Of a stretch of 64,000 bases of DNA, positions 1 through 9,224 are shown in pieces. Each line of letters starts with the position of its first letter. The first letter of the stretch is position 1. A model generated the notes under the pieces. It was not told where the DNA came from and ran no database searches. It worked only from the letters and a program-made list of their open reading frames with translations. A program made the translations under genes and the position numbers. The stretch comes from Thiohalocapsa sp963698775. Its GTDB lineage: Bacteria > Pseudomonadota > Gammaproteobacteria > Chromatiales > Chromatiaceae. The DNA lies in the NCBI GenBank assembly GCA_963698775.1, contig CAVOSE010000005.1, positions 22,002 to 86,001 on the forward strand, given 5' to 3'.

Positions 1-228
1 CGAATGCCGACGCTGTTCCAGCGACGGGCCGGACAGCAGTTGCACCAGCGCGCGGCGTGCCATCTCGGGCAGCAGGCCGGTGTCGCCGGGGTAGAGTTGG
101 GCGTCATCACGGGCCTGGCCCGGATCATCGTCGGGGCCGTTCGGCTGCGCGTCGTCTCGGATGTCCGCGTCACCCGCATTGGCGGCGACCGATGCCGCTG
201 TCGCGGTGAATGCGTCATGCTCTGCCAT
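1..228 (-). CDS. jetB: JetB, Wadjet system subunit (partial, runs off left edge)
   Basis: Reading the minus strand from the ATG at 228 gives an acidic, low-complexity N-terminus followed by LYPGDTGLLPEMARRALVQL and a GPSLEQRRHS stretch. That is the conserved start of DUF4194 proteins (JetB, the kleisin-interacting MukE-like subunit of Wadjet). The first 14 bases overlap the end of jetA, so the two genes are probably translationally coupled. Only 76 codons are inside the window. JetC (SMC-like ATPase) and JetD (nuclease) would be expected further left. Family knowledge: Wadjet condensins sense and cleave small circular plasmids. Confidence 0.85.
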   Translation of the reverse strand, partial: MAEHDAFTATAASVAANAGDADIRDDAQPNGPDDDPGQARDDAQLYPGDTGLLPEMARRALVQLLSGPSLEQRRHS

Positions 229-1687
229 GTTGTCCACCCCCGTCGATAGATTGGTTGACGAAATAGATGCGCGGGATGCGCGCCCGGCGCTCGACGCCGT
301 CCAGGCCGCGCCAACTGACCTGATCACTGTGCTCGGCGACGATGCCGTCGCGCACGCCAAGCGCCAGATAACCAACCAGGGTGCCGAGCCCCTGCTCGGC
401 CGGAAACGCGTGCAACAGGTCGGCGATGGTGATCTGACCGTGGGTGGCGAGCAACTCCGCGATGTGCTCCTCCAGGGTACGGAAGTCGATCTCGGATTGG
501 GACACCAGTTCGGCAATGCCCTCCAGCGCGATCTCCGCCGACTCCGCCAGATCGATGCGGCCATCGACGGCATCCAGGCTCGGGTCGTGCAGCCGGAACT
601 GCGACAACGAACGCAACGCAGCGCTAGTCAGGGTTAGGTCATGCTCCATCGGTCGCTGTGGCCGGATGCAGCCCTTCAGCGCCAGCGAGCGGCGCTGGGC
701 GGTCTTCACCAGCGTGCTCATGCGCCGCTGCTCGCGAAACTCGCGGCTCTGCACGAACTGCTTCAGGCCGCGGGCGAACTGATACAGCACGTCGTGTACC
801 TCGCCACCGCGCTCCAGCAGGGTGCCGGTGAGGCCGGACAGGTTGCGCCGCTCGCGCCGTTCCAGACCGGTCGCGAAGCCCCGCTCCAACACCTGTTCCA
901 GCGCCGCCTCCAGCTCCGCACTCTGTTGCGGGTCGGTGAGCAGGCGCCAGAAGGCGCGGAAGGTCTTGCCGGCGTCGCTGTCGGCGATCAGATCGACATC
1001 GGCGAACACCGCGTCGAGCACGTCGCAGCGGTTGCCGTCGCTGTCGACGATGCGCTCGCGCAGATCGCGGTTCAGGCCGCGGAAGTCGTCGCGCACGCGC
1101 CGAAAATCGCCGGCCAGCTCATCGCTCAGCGCAATGATCTCGCGCACGCGCTCCAGCGCGCGGTCGTCCTCGAGTGGTTCGAGCCGACCGCTTTGCACCG
1201 CCTCAATGCGGGCATCGATGCGCTCGCGCTCCCGCAGCAGTCGCTGCACGCGGATGTGTGGGTCGGTCTCGGTCTCGTCCGCGAGCTGGATCAACTGCGA
1301 GATCACCAGCCCGAGCCGGCTCTCGGTAGCCACCGTGCGCTGCTCCGACAGGCCCTGGGCAAAGCGGATCGCCTGGGTCGCGGCGGCGCTGATCTCGTAT
1401 TCCTCCTCGCCGTCCGCCGACAGGCTGCGCTCGAGCCAGCCCGCCGCTAGCCAGTCCGCCAAATAGGCGCTGGCCGCCTGCGGCAGCTCCCAACCCTCGG
1501 CGCGAAAGCGTTCCAGATCGCGGCCGATGCGCTCAACCAGCAGCGATGCCGGCAGCTTGCGCGATTGCTCCAGCAGGTGCGTCTCCAGCAGTGCCATGAT
1601 CGCCGGCGCGTTCTCCGCCGACAGCAAGCGCCAGGTCGGCTGCTGGCGCTGCTGCTTCAAGGCGAGGGCGTGAGTGGTTGGATGCAT
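215..1687 (-). CDS. jetA: JetA (DUF3375), Wadjet anti-plasmid defence subunit
   Basis: A 490-residue protein of DUF3375 type. It has an N-terminal winged-helix-like segment (LLSAENAPAIMALLETHLL), a long charged helical middle (about residues 150-260, rich in E, R and D, probably coiled coil) and a C-terminal winged-helix-like region (ITIADLLHAFPAEQGLGTLV). JetA is the kleisin-like subunit that bridges JetB and the SMC ATPase JetC in the Wadjet complex. It starts with ATG at 1687 and is the first gene of the operon. The 212 bases upstream separate it from the SulP gene on the same strand. No damage is seen in the frame. It could alternatively be an MksF-class condensin subunit, but the DUF3375-then-DUF4194 order is the Wadjet type I arrangement. 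Confidence 0.85.
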   Translation of the reverse strand: MHPTTHALALKQQRQQPTWRLLSAENAPAIMALLETHLLEQSRKLPASLLVERIGRDLERFRAEGWELPQAASAYLADWLAAGWLERSLSADGEEEYEISAAATQAIRFAQGLSEQRTVATESRLGLVISQLIQLADETETDPHIRVQRLLRERERIDARIEAVQSGRLEPLEDDRALERVREIIALSDELAGDFRRVRDDFRGLNRDLRERIVDSDGNRCDVLDAVFADVDLIADSDAGKTFRAFWRLLTDPQQSAELEAALEQVLERGFATGLERRERRNLSGLTGTLLERGGEVHDVLYQFARGLKQFVQSREFREQRRMSTLVKTAQRRSLALKGCIRPQRPMEHDLTLTSAALRSLSQFRLHDPSLDAVDGRIDLAESAEIALEGIAELVSQSEIDFRTLEEHIAELLATHGQITIADLLHAFPAEQGLGTLVGYLALGVRDGIVAEHSDQVSWRGLDGVERRARIPRIYFVNQSIDGGGQHGRA

Positions 1688-1899
1688 GATGTCAAGCGCT
1701 GACGGCGGGTGCGGGCTGTCTTCGCTTAGTATCGGCAGGGCGGTAGCTCATTTCGTGAGCTTGTGGACGTCTGATACGAATACCTACGGCAGTCGCCCGG
1801 GCGCCCGTCGATCGGTCTACGGGAGCGTTTTCGCATGGCTCGAGATCTTGTGGGCGGTGATCCATGCATGTGCGAAACGGCCGTCTTGTCGGACGCCGA

Positions 1900-4074
1900 T
1901 CACCAATGCTCGAGTCGGGTCAGGTCGGTCCGCGCCCTGCGCAGGTGCCTAACGAGGGTATGTGCGAGCCGGAGCAGCAGGGCAAGTGCCGCGGCATGCG
2001 ATGCCTCATGATCCAGACTCCCGATGTCCGCGCGGCGGAGCATGAAGAGTTCCGCGTCGCGGGTCACCACCGCGTTGGCCGATCGCGGACCGGGGTCGAT
2101 GAATCCGACCTCGCCGAAATAGCCTCCGGGGCCGACGCTGTTCAGGCGCTTGTAGTGATAGGTGCCGCTCGGCAGACGTAAGTCCACCACGCCCTGCAGC
2201 ACAAAATAGAGAGCGTCGCCCTCATCGCCGATACTGAACGGACGCGCCTTGCGCGGCAGTGTCAGCCGTTGCATTAGCGGGAGCAACGTGGCCAGCGCCG
2301 TTGGATCGATACCGACGAAGAGCTCGTTGTCTTCGATGCTCACCCGATTCTCGATCGGCGCCGGCGCATGGCCAAGCGCGCTGAGCAGCAGGTCTTCGGC
2401 ACGCTCGAGGGCCTTATCCGTGCTCTTGAAGCTGGTCTTGAAATCGGGTTGCGTGTAGCCGGTCGCGAATGATCGCAACAGACTCTCCATTTTGTGGCCG
2501 CGTGCCGCACCCTTGTGGATGTTGGCGAACAACATCTGGCCGCCATGGGAGCGCAGGCGCAAGGTCATCTGGCGGAAGAGGTCGAGCGCGGTGAGATCGA
2601 CCGACTGTACGCGCTGGAGATTGACGACGATCCACACGGGCCGTTGTAACAGTGTCGCTAGTTCGGTGAACAGGCGGTCGACGGTGCCGAAGAATAGATG
2701 GCCGCGCAGCTCGAGATAGATGATGCGCTCGCCGTGCTGATCGAGCAGCACATGCTCTTCGGCGCTGCGCAGCCGCAACGAGCGCAGCGAGCGCCCATCG
2801 CCGCGTGCATGGATCGTCGGTGCGCGAACCTGGCTTCGAATGAACAACAGCATAGCCCCGATGGCACCGACACCGACGCCGACGAGGAGATCGAAATAGA
2901 GCGTTGCCGCCACTACTACCAGCGCGAACACTGCATCGACCCGGGTCCTGGCATCGCGCAGCCAAAGCAGCAGGCGCCACTCCAGCATGGTGAACCCGAC
3001 ATAGATGATGACGCCGGCGAGCACGCTGATCGGCAAGTAGCGGCCGATGGGACCGGCTACCACCACCAGTGCAACAAAGCCCAGTCCAGCGATCACGGCG
3101 GGCCAGCGGCGGCCACCCGCGTTGATGGCGACCAACGTGGACCCTTTGGTACCACCACCACCGATGCCGCCGAACAGGCCGGCCAGCATCTGACCGATGC
3201 CTTGGCAGACCAGTTCGCCGCGGGCATCGTGCCGATCCCCCGTCGACGAATCGGCTACCACCGCCGTGACCAGACAGTCGATCGAAGCCAACACCGCGAG
3301 CGCAGCGGCGGCCGGCAACAGCAGGGTCCAATTCAGATCGCCGAGCATCGCCCAGCTGACGTCGAGATGCAGGTTGTTCAGTTCGGGGATCGTACCGACC
3401 ACCCAGGCATCGGGCATCGGCATTGGCGCTACTGCGGCAGCCAGATGGAAGCCGATCAGCCCCACGACCAGCCCACCGATAACACCCGGGACTGCGGGCA
3501 GCAGACGCGGTATCAGCTTGATGGCCCCGAAGGTGAGAGCCGCGGTTGCCGCCGGTACCCAGGCCCAAGCCGCTGGAATGCCCTGATCGAGCAATGGGAA
3601 CAGTGGCGCCAACTGCGAACGCATCATCAGAATGCCAATCGCCGTCACCAGACCCGCGACCATGGGATACGGGATGAACTTGACCAGCTGCCCGCCACCA
3701 CTGAGTCCGATGCCCAGCTGGATGATCCCGGCGAGCATCACCAGTACGGCAACCGCGACGACCAGATCGTCGCCCCGCATGCCCTGGGCACTAAACGCAG
3801 CCACGGAGGCGATCAGCAGCATGGTTACCGGGCCGTTCGGCGCGCTGATCATGCCCCGGGTGTAACCGCCGATGCCCGATGTCAGCGACAACGTGGCGGC
3901 ACCGATCAGCCCCGCGAGCGCCCCAGCGGAGGCGCTCAAGCCCATACCGGTAAACAGCCCGATACCCAATCCCATCGATTGTGGCAGAGCCACGGCCGCG
4001 CCGGCCAAGCCGCCGAGCACATCACCAAGTCCGAACCGGCTCCCAGTCGCGTTTCTCAAGTGGCGGATCTCCAT
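1900..4074 (-). CDS. SulP-family anion transporter with STAS and cyclic-nucleotide-binding domains
   Basis: A 724-residue inner-membrane protein. Residues about 15-420 are hydrophobic and carry SulP signatures (GLAGAAVALPQSMGLGI near the start, GMISAPNGPVTML). A STAS domain follows at roughly 440-550 (IIYLELRGHLFFGTVDRL, VQSVDLTALDLF). A cNMP-binding-like domain lies at about 580-700 (PFSIGDEGDALYFVLQG, GPGGYFGEVGFIDPGPRSA). SulP proteins move sulfate, bicarbonate or dicarboxylates with Na+ or H+. The substrate cannot be read from sequence. The C-terminal cNMP-like module suggests allosteric gating, although ligand binding is not shown. In a sulfur oxidiser, sulfate export or bicarbonate uptake are both plausible. 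Transcribed alone, upstream of jetA. Confidence 0.9.
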   Translation of the reverse strand: MEIRHLRNATGSRFGLGDVLGGLAGAAVALPQSMGLGIGLFTGMGLSASAGALAGLIGAATLSLTSGIGGYTRGMISAPNGPVTMLLIASVAAFSAQGMRGDDLVVAVAVLVMLAGIIQLGIGLSGGGQLVKFIPYPMVAGLVTAIGILMMRSQLAPLFPLLDQGIPAAWAWVPAATAALTFGAIKLIPRLLPAVPGVIGGLVVGLIGFHLAAAVAPMPMPDAWVVGTIPELNNLHLDVSWAMLGDLNWTLLLPAAAALAVLASIDCLVTAVVADSSTGDRHDARGELVCQGIGQMLAGLFGGIGGGGTKGSTLVAINAGGRRWPAVIAGLGFVALVVVAGPIGRYLPISVLAGVIIYVGFTMLEWRLLLWLRDARTRVDAVFALVVVAATLYFDLLVGVGVGAIGAMLLFIRSQVRAPTIHARGDGRSLRSLRLRSAEEHVLLDQHGERIIYLELRGHLFFGTVDRLFTELATLLQRPVWIVVNLQRVQSVDLTALDLFRQMTLRLRSHGGQMLFANIHKGAARGHKMESLLRSFATGYTQPDFKTSFKSTDKALERAEDLLLSALGHAPAPIENRVSIEDNELFVGIDPTALATLLPLMQRLTLPRKARPFSIGDEGDALYFVLQGVVDLRLPSGTYHYKRLNSVGPGGYFGEVGFIDPGPRSANAVVTRDAELFMLRRADIGSLDHEASHAAALALLLRLAHTLVRHLRRARTDLTRLEHW

Positions 4075-4330
4075 GGATGCGTCAGCCGTGACAAAATTTT
4101 GACCGAAAGATTACCGTTTCATTACGCATTCGCCTAGCTTGTTGTTCGGGTCCGAGAGCGTGGATGCGTGTCGGGCAGGCCTAAGGCGGCCGACACCGAC
4201 CCGGGAATGCCTTGCACGGCATTCGCCGGTTTCCGGTTGTGACCGCGGTAAAGTCGGAAAAGGGTCGGGCGGGTGGCGGCGCAACAGCACTGGCAGCACC
4301 GGACGTAGAGACCAACCTCGCCCCGGCAGG

Positions 4331-5323
4331 TCAGATGACGGTCGACGGGTCTGGGCAGGTACGGCGCGCCTCTCCGGCCCCGAGCGCGTCGATGGCTTGC
4401 ATCTCGTCGTCGCTGAGCGCGAAGTTGTAGATGTCGCGATTCTCGACCATGCGCTGTGCCTTCGAGGTTTTTGGCAGCGCGGTTCGCCCGCTCTGCACGT
4501 GCCAGCGCAGCACCACCTGGCCGGGGGTTTTGCCATGGCGTTCGGCCATGGTAACGAGCACAGGGTCCTGCAACATGCCGAAGGCGCCGCTGGCGAAGGG
4601 TGCGTAGGCGGTGACCACGATGCCCTGTTCGCGGCAAAAGGATTCCAACTCGGGGTCCCGGCAGTAGGGATGGATCTCCAACTGGTTGACCGTGGGCCGA
4701 CGCTCCGGTTCGGGCACGTCCTCCATCAGCTGGCGCAGGTGGGTGATGGTGAAGTTGGAGACGCCGATGGCGCGCGCGGCGCCCTTGTCCGCGAGCCTGC
4801 AGAAGGCGCGCCAGATGGTGGCGCGGGCCTTGCGCGAGAAGTCCGGGTCGCTGCTGGTGTGCTGCCCGAAGCCGCCGGGCCAGTGCATCAGCAGTAGGTC
4901 GACGTAGCCGATGCCCAGGTCGTCCAGCGTGTCGACCATGTCGTCGCGGACCTTCTGGGCGATGTCATCCACCTTATCGGCGTCCCAGGTGCGCCGGTGC
5001 GAGATGTTGATGTGCGGGGGTGCCGCGGGGTGCGCGAGCTTGGTGGTAATGAACAGCTCGTCTCGGCGCAGTTCGCCGCTGGCGAAGCGCTGGCCGAGGA
5101 GCGTACCCACGATGCGCTCGGTGCCGTAGGCGCGGGCACCGTCGAATGCGCGGTAGCCGTTGTCGAGGGCCAGCGAGACCGCCCGCCACGCCTGTTCCGG
5201 CAGGAAGCCTTGGAAATCAGTAGCACCCACCCAGTCGCCGAAGGCACAGCCAAAGGCGATACTGGGCATGGTTACCCCATTGTGCAGAGTGACCTCATGT
5301 GCGCTTTCAGCGGTGTGGTTCAT
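4331..5323 (-). CDS. Aldo/keto reductase
   Basis: A 330-residue (alpha/beta)8-barrel NADPH-dependent oxidoreductase of the AKR superfamily. The catalytic tetrad is visible: Asp and Tyr in FDGARAYGTE, Lys in FITTKL, and His in LLLMHWPGGFG. The cofactor region AIGVSNFTITHLRQLME and the late segment ALPKTSKAQRMVEN (NADP phosphate contacts) are also present. The long loop with PPHINISHRRTWDADKVDD after the catalytic Lys is an insertion relative to small bacterial AKRs. Substrate unknown. ATG start at 5323. Single gene; the 256 bases between it and sulP hold nothing recognisable. Confidence 0.9.
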   Translation of the reverse strand: MNHTAESAHEVTLHNGVTMPSIAFGCAFGDWVGATDFQGFLPEQAWRAVSLALDNGYRAFDGARAYGTERIVGTLLGQRFASGELRRDELFITTKLAHPAAPPHINISHRRTWDADKVDDIAQKVRDDMVDTLDDLGIGYVDLLLMHWPGGFGQHTSSDPDFSRKARATIWRAFCRLADKGAARAIGVSNFTITHLRQLMEDVPEPERRPTVNQLEIHPYCRDPELESFCREQGIVVTAYAPFASGAFGMLQDPVLVTMAERHGKTPGQVVLRWHVQSGRTALPKTSKAQRMVENRDIYNFALSDDEMQAIDALGAGEARRTCPDPSTVI

Positions 5324-5472
5324 GGCTCGCGATCCTGTTGGTGGCTGCCGTTGATTAAGAAGGTGCTTCTCGCGGTGGCTCTTAGCTTTAGGGAAAAAAT
5401 CGAGCAGGAGCGTCGCAAGGCAAGCGATCGGTGATCCAATGACGTCTCTCCATTGACCCTTGGCGCGCCGTC

Positions 5473-6666
5473 CTACGCCCCCTCACCGCAGGGCTCGAAG
5501 GCGAAGTCCATGCTGATTGAAGGCGCCTGAATAAAAGTTCCGGCAACGAGGTCGACGCCGCATTGTCGGACCCTGGCGAGTGTTTCCTCATCGTCGATGT
5601 CGCTGGCGATCAAAGGGACATGCTGTGCGTGTGCGGCGTCGACAAGCTTGATCAGGGGCGTCCGAGACTCCTTCGCTTGGAGGAGCGCGGGGTCGACCGC
5701 GGCATAGGCGAGCGGAAAGCTTGTCAGCAGCGACAAGGTGGCTGGCTCGGTGTTCAGCCGTTCCAGGCAAACCTCCACCTGCAGCTGTTCCAGCAGCCGA
5801 AACAACGCGCTCGCAACCCCGAGATGGGCCAACAGGTCCTCGGCGCGCAGGACGACCAGGGGCGCGTAGCCAAGCAGTTGTCGTTCCAGCAGGCGGTCGC
5901 GCATCCATAGCACCCACTCTCGATGAATGACGGTGGCGACCAGGTTCTGCGGGCTCACCGGCTTAGACAAAAACTCATCGGCGCCCAGACGCATGGCCTC
6001 CCGCTGGGCGGCCGCATCCTGCTCGCCCGACAGGAAGACGATCGGCGTCAGCAGCATGTCGGCGTGGTCGCGGATGATGGCGGTCAGCTCGGAGCCGCTC
6101 GCATTCGGCATATTGAGATCCATCAGGATCAGGTCTGGATGGAACGAGCGGATCCTGTCGATGATCTCCAGCTCATTGCACAGCTCCAGCACGTCGTATC
6201 CGGCCTTACGCAGTATTTGGCCGGAGATCATGGCCTCGACCTTGACGTCGTCGACCACCAGAACCCGCTCTTGGGAAAGCCTGTCGTCCCCGGAAAACGG
6301 GGCCAGGATTTCCGCGAGGTCGCTGTCTGAGATCGGCAGCAGGTGAAAACCGATGCAACCGGCGCGCCGCGCCGCGAGGCGCATCTGCAGGTCATCCTCG
6401 GTTGCCAGCACCAGCGTTGGGATCCGCCGCTCAGCCACCCAGGCGAAATAGTCGAGCACCTCGGCAAGATCTTTATCCGTTGGTAAGGCCGCGGTATGCA
6501 GGATCACCGGCGCCGGTGGGGAGCCGCCGAGACGGCTTCCGATGTCCGATACTGTTGCACCGACGATAGGGCTGAACCCCTGTGCTCGACAGGCGCGCTC
6601 TAGCCCGTCGCCGATGCGTTGATCGCTGACGAGCAAGAAGATCGTTTGGCTGCGCCCAGGGACCAT
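5473..6666 (-). CDS. Response regulator with two REC domains and a degenerate EAL-like domain
   Basis: The start is taken at ATG 6666, preceded by a GAGGA box, rather than the TTG 15 bases upstream. The product has 397 residues. Residues about 8-120 form a receiver-like fold without a convincing phosphoacceptor. Residues about 135-250 are a canonical receiver: LVVDD acid pair, phosphoacceptor Asp in LILMDLNMP (about residue 183), and Lys in FLSKPV (about 235). The C-terminal 130 residues resemble the end of an EAL phosphodiesterase (LIKLVDAAHAQHVPLIASDI, VAGTFIQAP), but the EAL and DDFGTG motifs are absent. It is therefore probably a signalling adaptor rather than an active c-di-GMP phosphodiesterase. 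No partner kinase is adjacent. Confidence 0.8.
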   Translation of the reverse strand: MVPGRSQTIFLLVSDQRIGDGLERACRAQGFSPIVGATVSDIGSRLGGSPPAPVILHTAALPTDKDLAEVLDYFAWVAERRIPTLVLATEDDLQMRLAARRAGCIGFHLLPISDSDLAEILAPFSGDDRLSQERVLVVDDVKVEAMISGQILRKAGYDVLELCNELEIIDRIRSFHPDLILMDLNMPNASGSELTAIIRDHADMLLTPIVFLSGEQDAAAQREAMRLGADEFLSKPVSPQNLVATVIHREWVLWMRDRLLERQLLGYAPLVVLRAEDLLAHLGVASALFRLLEQLQVEVCLERLNTEPATLSLLTSFPLAYAAVDPALLQAKESRTPLIKLVDAAHAQHVPLIASDIDDEETLARVRQCGVDLVAGTFIQAPSISMDFAFEPCGEGA

Positions 6667-6876
6667 GATGGTCGTCCTCAAGGATGTCGGTCGGTTGAGC
6701 AGTATAGCGAGAGTCTAATCGCGCGGGCCTCCAATCCGCGGCCTGCCGCTGCCGCAATGCCCGTTGAGACTGCCCTTGTCGCGCGTAAGCTGAGCACGAC
6801 AGGCTGTCGCGGTCCGGCTATGTACCCGCGAAGCATGAAGCCATGCCTGGATGCCGCGTCGCTCAATCCCGCGACT

Positions 6877-7683
6877 TCAGCGCCCATCCATGCGCCGGCC
6901 CCGCATCGAAACAGCGGCGATGACGACCGCGAGCGTTACCAACGCGACGATGATGGTGGCGAGCGCGTTGATCTGGGGCGAGACACCCATGCGCACGCTG
7001 GAATAGATCACCATCGGCAGGGTGGTGGAACCGGGGCCGGCGACAAAGCTGGCGATGACCAGGTCATCGAGCGACAGCGTGAAGGCGAGCAGCCAGCCGG
7101 ACATCAGCGCTGGCGCGATCAGCGGCAGCGTGATGCTGAGGTAGACCGTCAGCGGGCGGGCGCCGAGGTCCATGGCCGCCTCTTCCAGCGAGCGGTCCAT
7201 CTGGTTCAGCCGCGCCCGCACCACCACCGCGACGTAGGCCATGCTGAAGGTGATGTGGGCGATGGTGATGGTGGTAAAGCCGCGCCCGTCCGGCCAGCCG
7301 ATGAGCTGCTGCATCGCGACGAACAGCAGTAGCAGCGACAGACCGATGATGACATCCGGCATCACCAGCGGCGCGGTCAACAGCAATTCGAAGCCGGTAC
7401 GTCCGCGAAAACGTCCATGGCGCACAAGGGCATTAGCGGCCAGCGTTCCCAAGACGACCGCCAGCGTGGCGTTGACGGCGGCGATGCGGATGCTGAGCCA
7501 GGCGGCATCGAGCAATTGCCGGTTTTGCAACAGCTCGCCATACCATTTGGTGGAGAAGCCGGACCAGACGGTGACCAGCCGCGACTCATTGAACGAATAG
7601 ACGATCAACAGCAGCACTGGCACATACAGAAAGGCGTAGCCGAACAGCAGCACCGTGATCAGCGGCCAGCGGCGCCTGTTCAT
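6877..7683 (-). CDS. potI: Polyamine ABC transporter permease PotI
   Basis: A 268-residue inner-membrane permease with about six hydrophobic segments and the permease EAA signature (LEEAAMDLGARPLTVYLSITLP). Similarity is to PotI/PotC-type subunits. With PotH it forms the transmembrane channel for putrescine or spermidine energised by PotG. ATG start at 7683, seven bases after the stop of potH, so the two are co-translated. It is the last gene of the transporter. The 210 bases downstream to the response regulator are empty of recognised features. Confidence 0.9.
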   Translation of the reverse strand: MNRRRWPLITVLLFGYAFLYVPVLLLIVYSFNESRLVTVWSGFSTKWYGELLQNRQLLDAAWLSIRIAAVNATLAVVLGTLAANALVRHGRFRGRTGFELLLTAPLVMPDVIIGLSLLLLFVAMQQLIGWPDGRGFTTITIAHITFSMAYVAVVVRARLNQMDRSLEEAAMDLGARPLTVYLSITLPLIAPALMSGWLLAFTLSLDDLVIASFVAGPGSTTLPMVIYSSVRMGVSPQINALATIIVALVTLAVVIAAVSMRGRRMDGR

Positions 7684-7690
7684 TGTGGCT

Positions 7691-8611
7691 TCATCGCGCT
7701 GGCGCCTCCGCCGAGTCGTCGAGCCGTTGTTCGAAGCGCTGCATCAGCACGAAGGGCACCACCAGTAGCCCCAACAGCACGATGGCGAGCGCCGAGGCCA
7801 GCGGCCAGTCCTGGTTGGAGAAGAACTCGGTCCAGAGCATCTTGCCGACCATCAGGCTCTGCGGACCGCCGAGCAGGTCCGGGATGACGAACTCACCCAC
7901 CACCGGAATAAACACCAGCATGCTGCCGGCGACGATGCCCGACAGCGACAAAGGCAGCGTGATCTTGACGAATGCCCGCCAGGGCCGGCAGCCCAGGTCC
8001 GCGGCGGCCTCCAGCAGGCTGAAGTCGAGTCGCGTCAGGTTGGCGTACAGCGGCAGGATCATGAACGGCAGATAGGAATAGACCACGCCGATGTAGACCG
8101 CGAGCTGGGTGTGCAGGATGGCCAAGGGTTCATCGATGACACCGAGCCAGAGCAGGAAATTGTTCAGCAGGCCGTTCTGTTTCAGGATGCCGATCCAGGC
8201 ATAGACGCGGATCAGGAACGAGGTCCAGAACGGCAGTACGATTAGCAATAGCAGCAGCGCCCGATAGCGCTCGGACGTGGTGGCGATGGCGTAGGCCATC
8301 GGGTAACCGATCAGCAGGCAGAGCAGGGTGCAGACCAGCGCCACCCACAGCGAGTTCAAGAACGCGGCCAGATACAGCTCGTCCTGAAAGACCAGCAGGA
8401 AGTTCTGCAGATTGATCTGGACGGCCAGCACACCGTCGTCGATCCATTCCCACAGCGCCGTGTAGGGCGGCTGCGCCAGCGCCGGCTCACTGATGCTGAT
8501 GCGCAGCACGATGACGAACGGCAGCAGGAAGAACAGCCCGAGCCACAGATACGGAACGCCGATGTTGGTGAACCGGCTCAGACGACGCCTGGTTGCAGGC
8601 TTAGCGCTCAT
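7691..8611 (-). CDS. potH: Polyamine ABC transporter permease PotH
   Basis: Start chosen at ATG 8611 (MSAKPATRRRL), because an upstream extension to 8656 would be an Arg/Gly-rich artefact. The product has 306 residues with six predicted membrane segments and the EAA loop (LLEAAADLGCRPWRAFVKITLPLS). The ATG overlaps the TGA of the preceding Uma2-like frame (TGATG), so it is probably translated by coupling. In a normal potFGHI operon potG would lie directly upstream. Here potG ends 4.6 kb away at 13235, with unrelated genes between. Confidence 0.9.
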   Translation of the reverse strand: MSAKPATRRRLSRFTNIGVPYLWLGLFFLLPFVIVLRISISEPALAQPPYTALWEWIDDGVLAVQINLQNFLLVFQDELYLAAFLNSLWVALVCTLLCLLIGYPMAYAIATTSERYRALLLLLIVLPFWTSFLIRVYAWIGILKQNGLLNNFLLWLGVIDEPLAILHTQLAVYIGVVYSYLPFMILPLYANLTRLDFSLLEAAADLGCRPWRAFVKITLPLSLSGIVAGSMLVFIPVVGEFVIPDLLGGPQSLMVGKMLWTEFFSNQDWPLASALAIVLLGLLVVPFVLMQRFEQRLDDSAEAPAR

Positions 8612-9214
8612 CACGAGCCGGCGTCGGCGGCCGGCGGCTGCTCCGCATCGGGCCAACGAATGACGAGACCGTCGATGGCGGTCACTGCCGTCTCGCCCTC
8701 GAGTGGCAGCACGTCGGGCTTACCATAGCCGGCGGGGCCGATGGCGGTAGATCATCAGCATGTCATCGATGGGGTGCAGCAGCCAGTATTCGCGCACGCC
8801 GTGGCGCTCGTAGAGGTCGCGCTTCTCGCGCTGGTCTTTGCGCGCGGTGCTGGGTGAGAGGACCTCGACAATCCAGTCCGGGGCGCCGCGGCAACCCTTG
8901 TCGTCGAGCTTCGACGGATCGCAGATCACGGCGACGTCTGGCTGCACAACGGTGTCCACCTGCTCGTCGGCCTCATCGGCGCGTGGCAGGCGCACGTCGA
9001 ATGGGGCGACGTAGGTGCTGCAGGCGCTATCAAGTAAATGATTCGCGGTTTGTCGGACCAATTCGACAACAAAATCCTGATGTCGGCGACTCGGAGCGGG
9101 GCTCATGTCGTAGGCGACGCCGTCGATCAACTCCCAGCGCTCGTCGTCCGGCCAGTGCAGATAGTCGCCGTAGGTGAGGCGCTCATTTGCCCGGTTGCGT
9201 TGTGGATGTGGCAT
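8611..9214 (-). pseudogene. Uma2-family (DUF820) PD-(D/E)XK nuclease-like gene with C-terminal frameshift
   Basis: The frame from ATG 9214 shows the Uma2 pattern: LTYGDYLHWPDDERWELIDG, MSPAPSRRHQDFV, a QPDVAVICDPSKL segment with the catalytic Asp, and an APDWIVEVLSPST segment with the catalytic Glu. The frame ends at 8720 (IYRHRPRRLW). In the next frame the expected family C-terminus continues (GPAGYGKPDVLPLEGETA) to a TGA at 8613-8611. One extra base near 8740 accounts for the break. Either the protein ends early with a short foreign tail or the gene is inactive. Uma2 proteins are abundant in cyanobacteria and purple sulfur bacteria, and their role is unknown. Its stop overlaps the potH start. 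Confidence 0.8.
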
Positions 9215-9224
9215 GTTCTATGGC

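Noticed and set aside
2698..4137. Long plus-strand open frame of 479 codons across the SulP gene
   Set aside because: It is the antisense shadow of a clear SulP transporter. Composition is Gln/His/Arg-rich with no family features.
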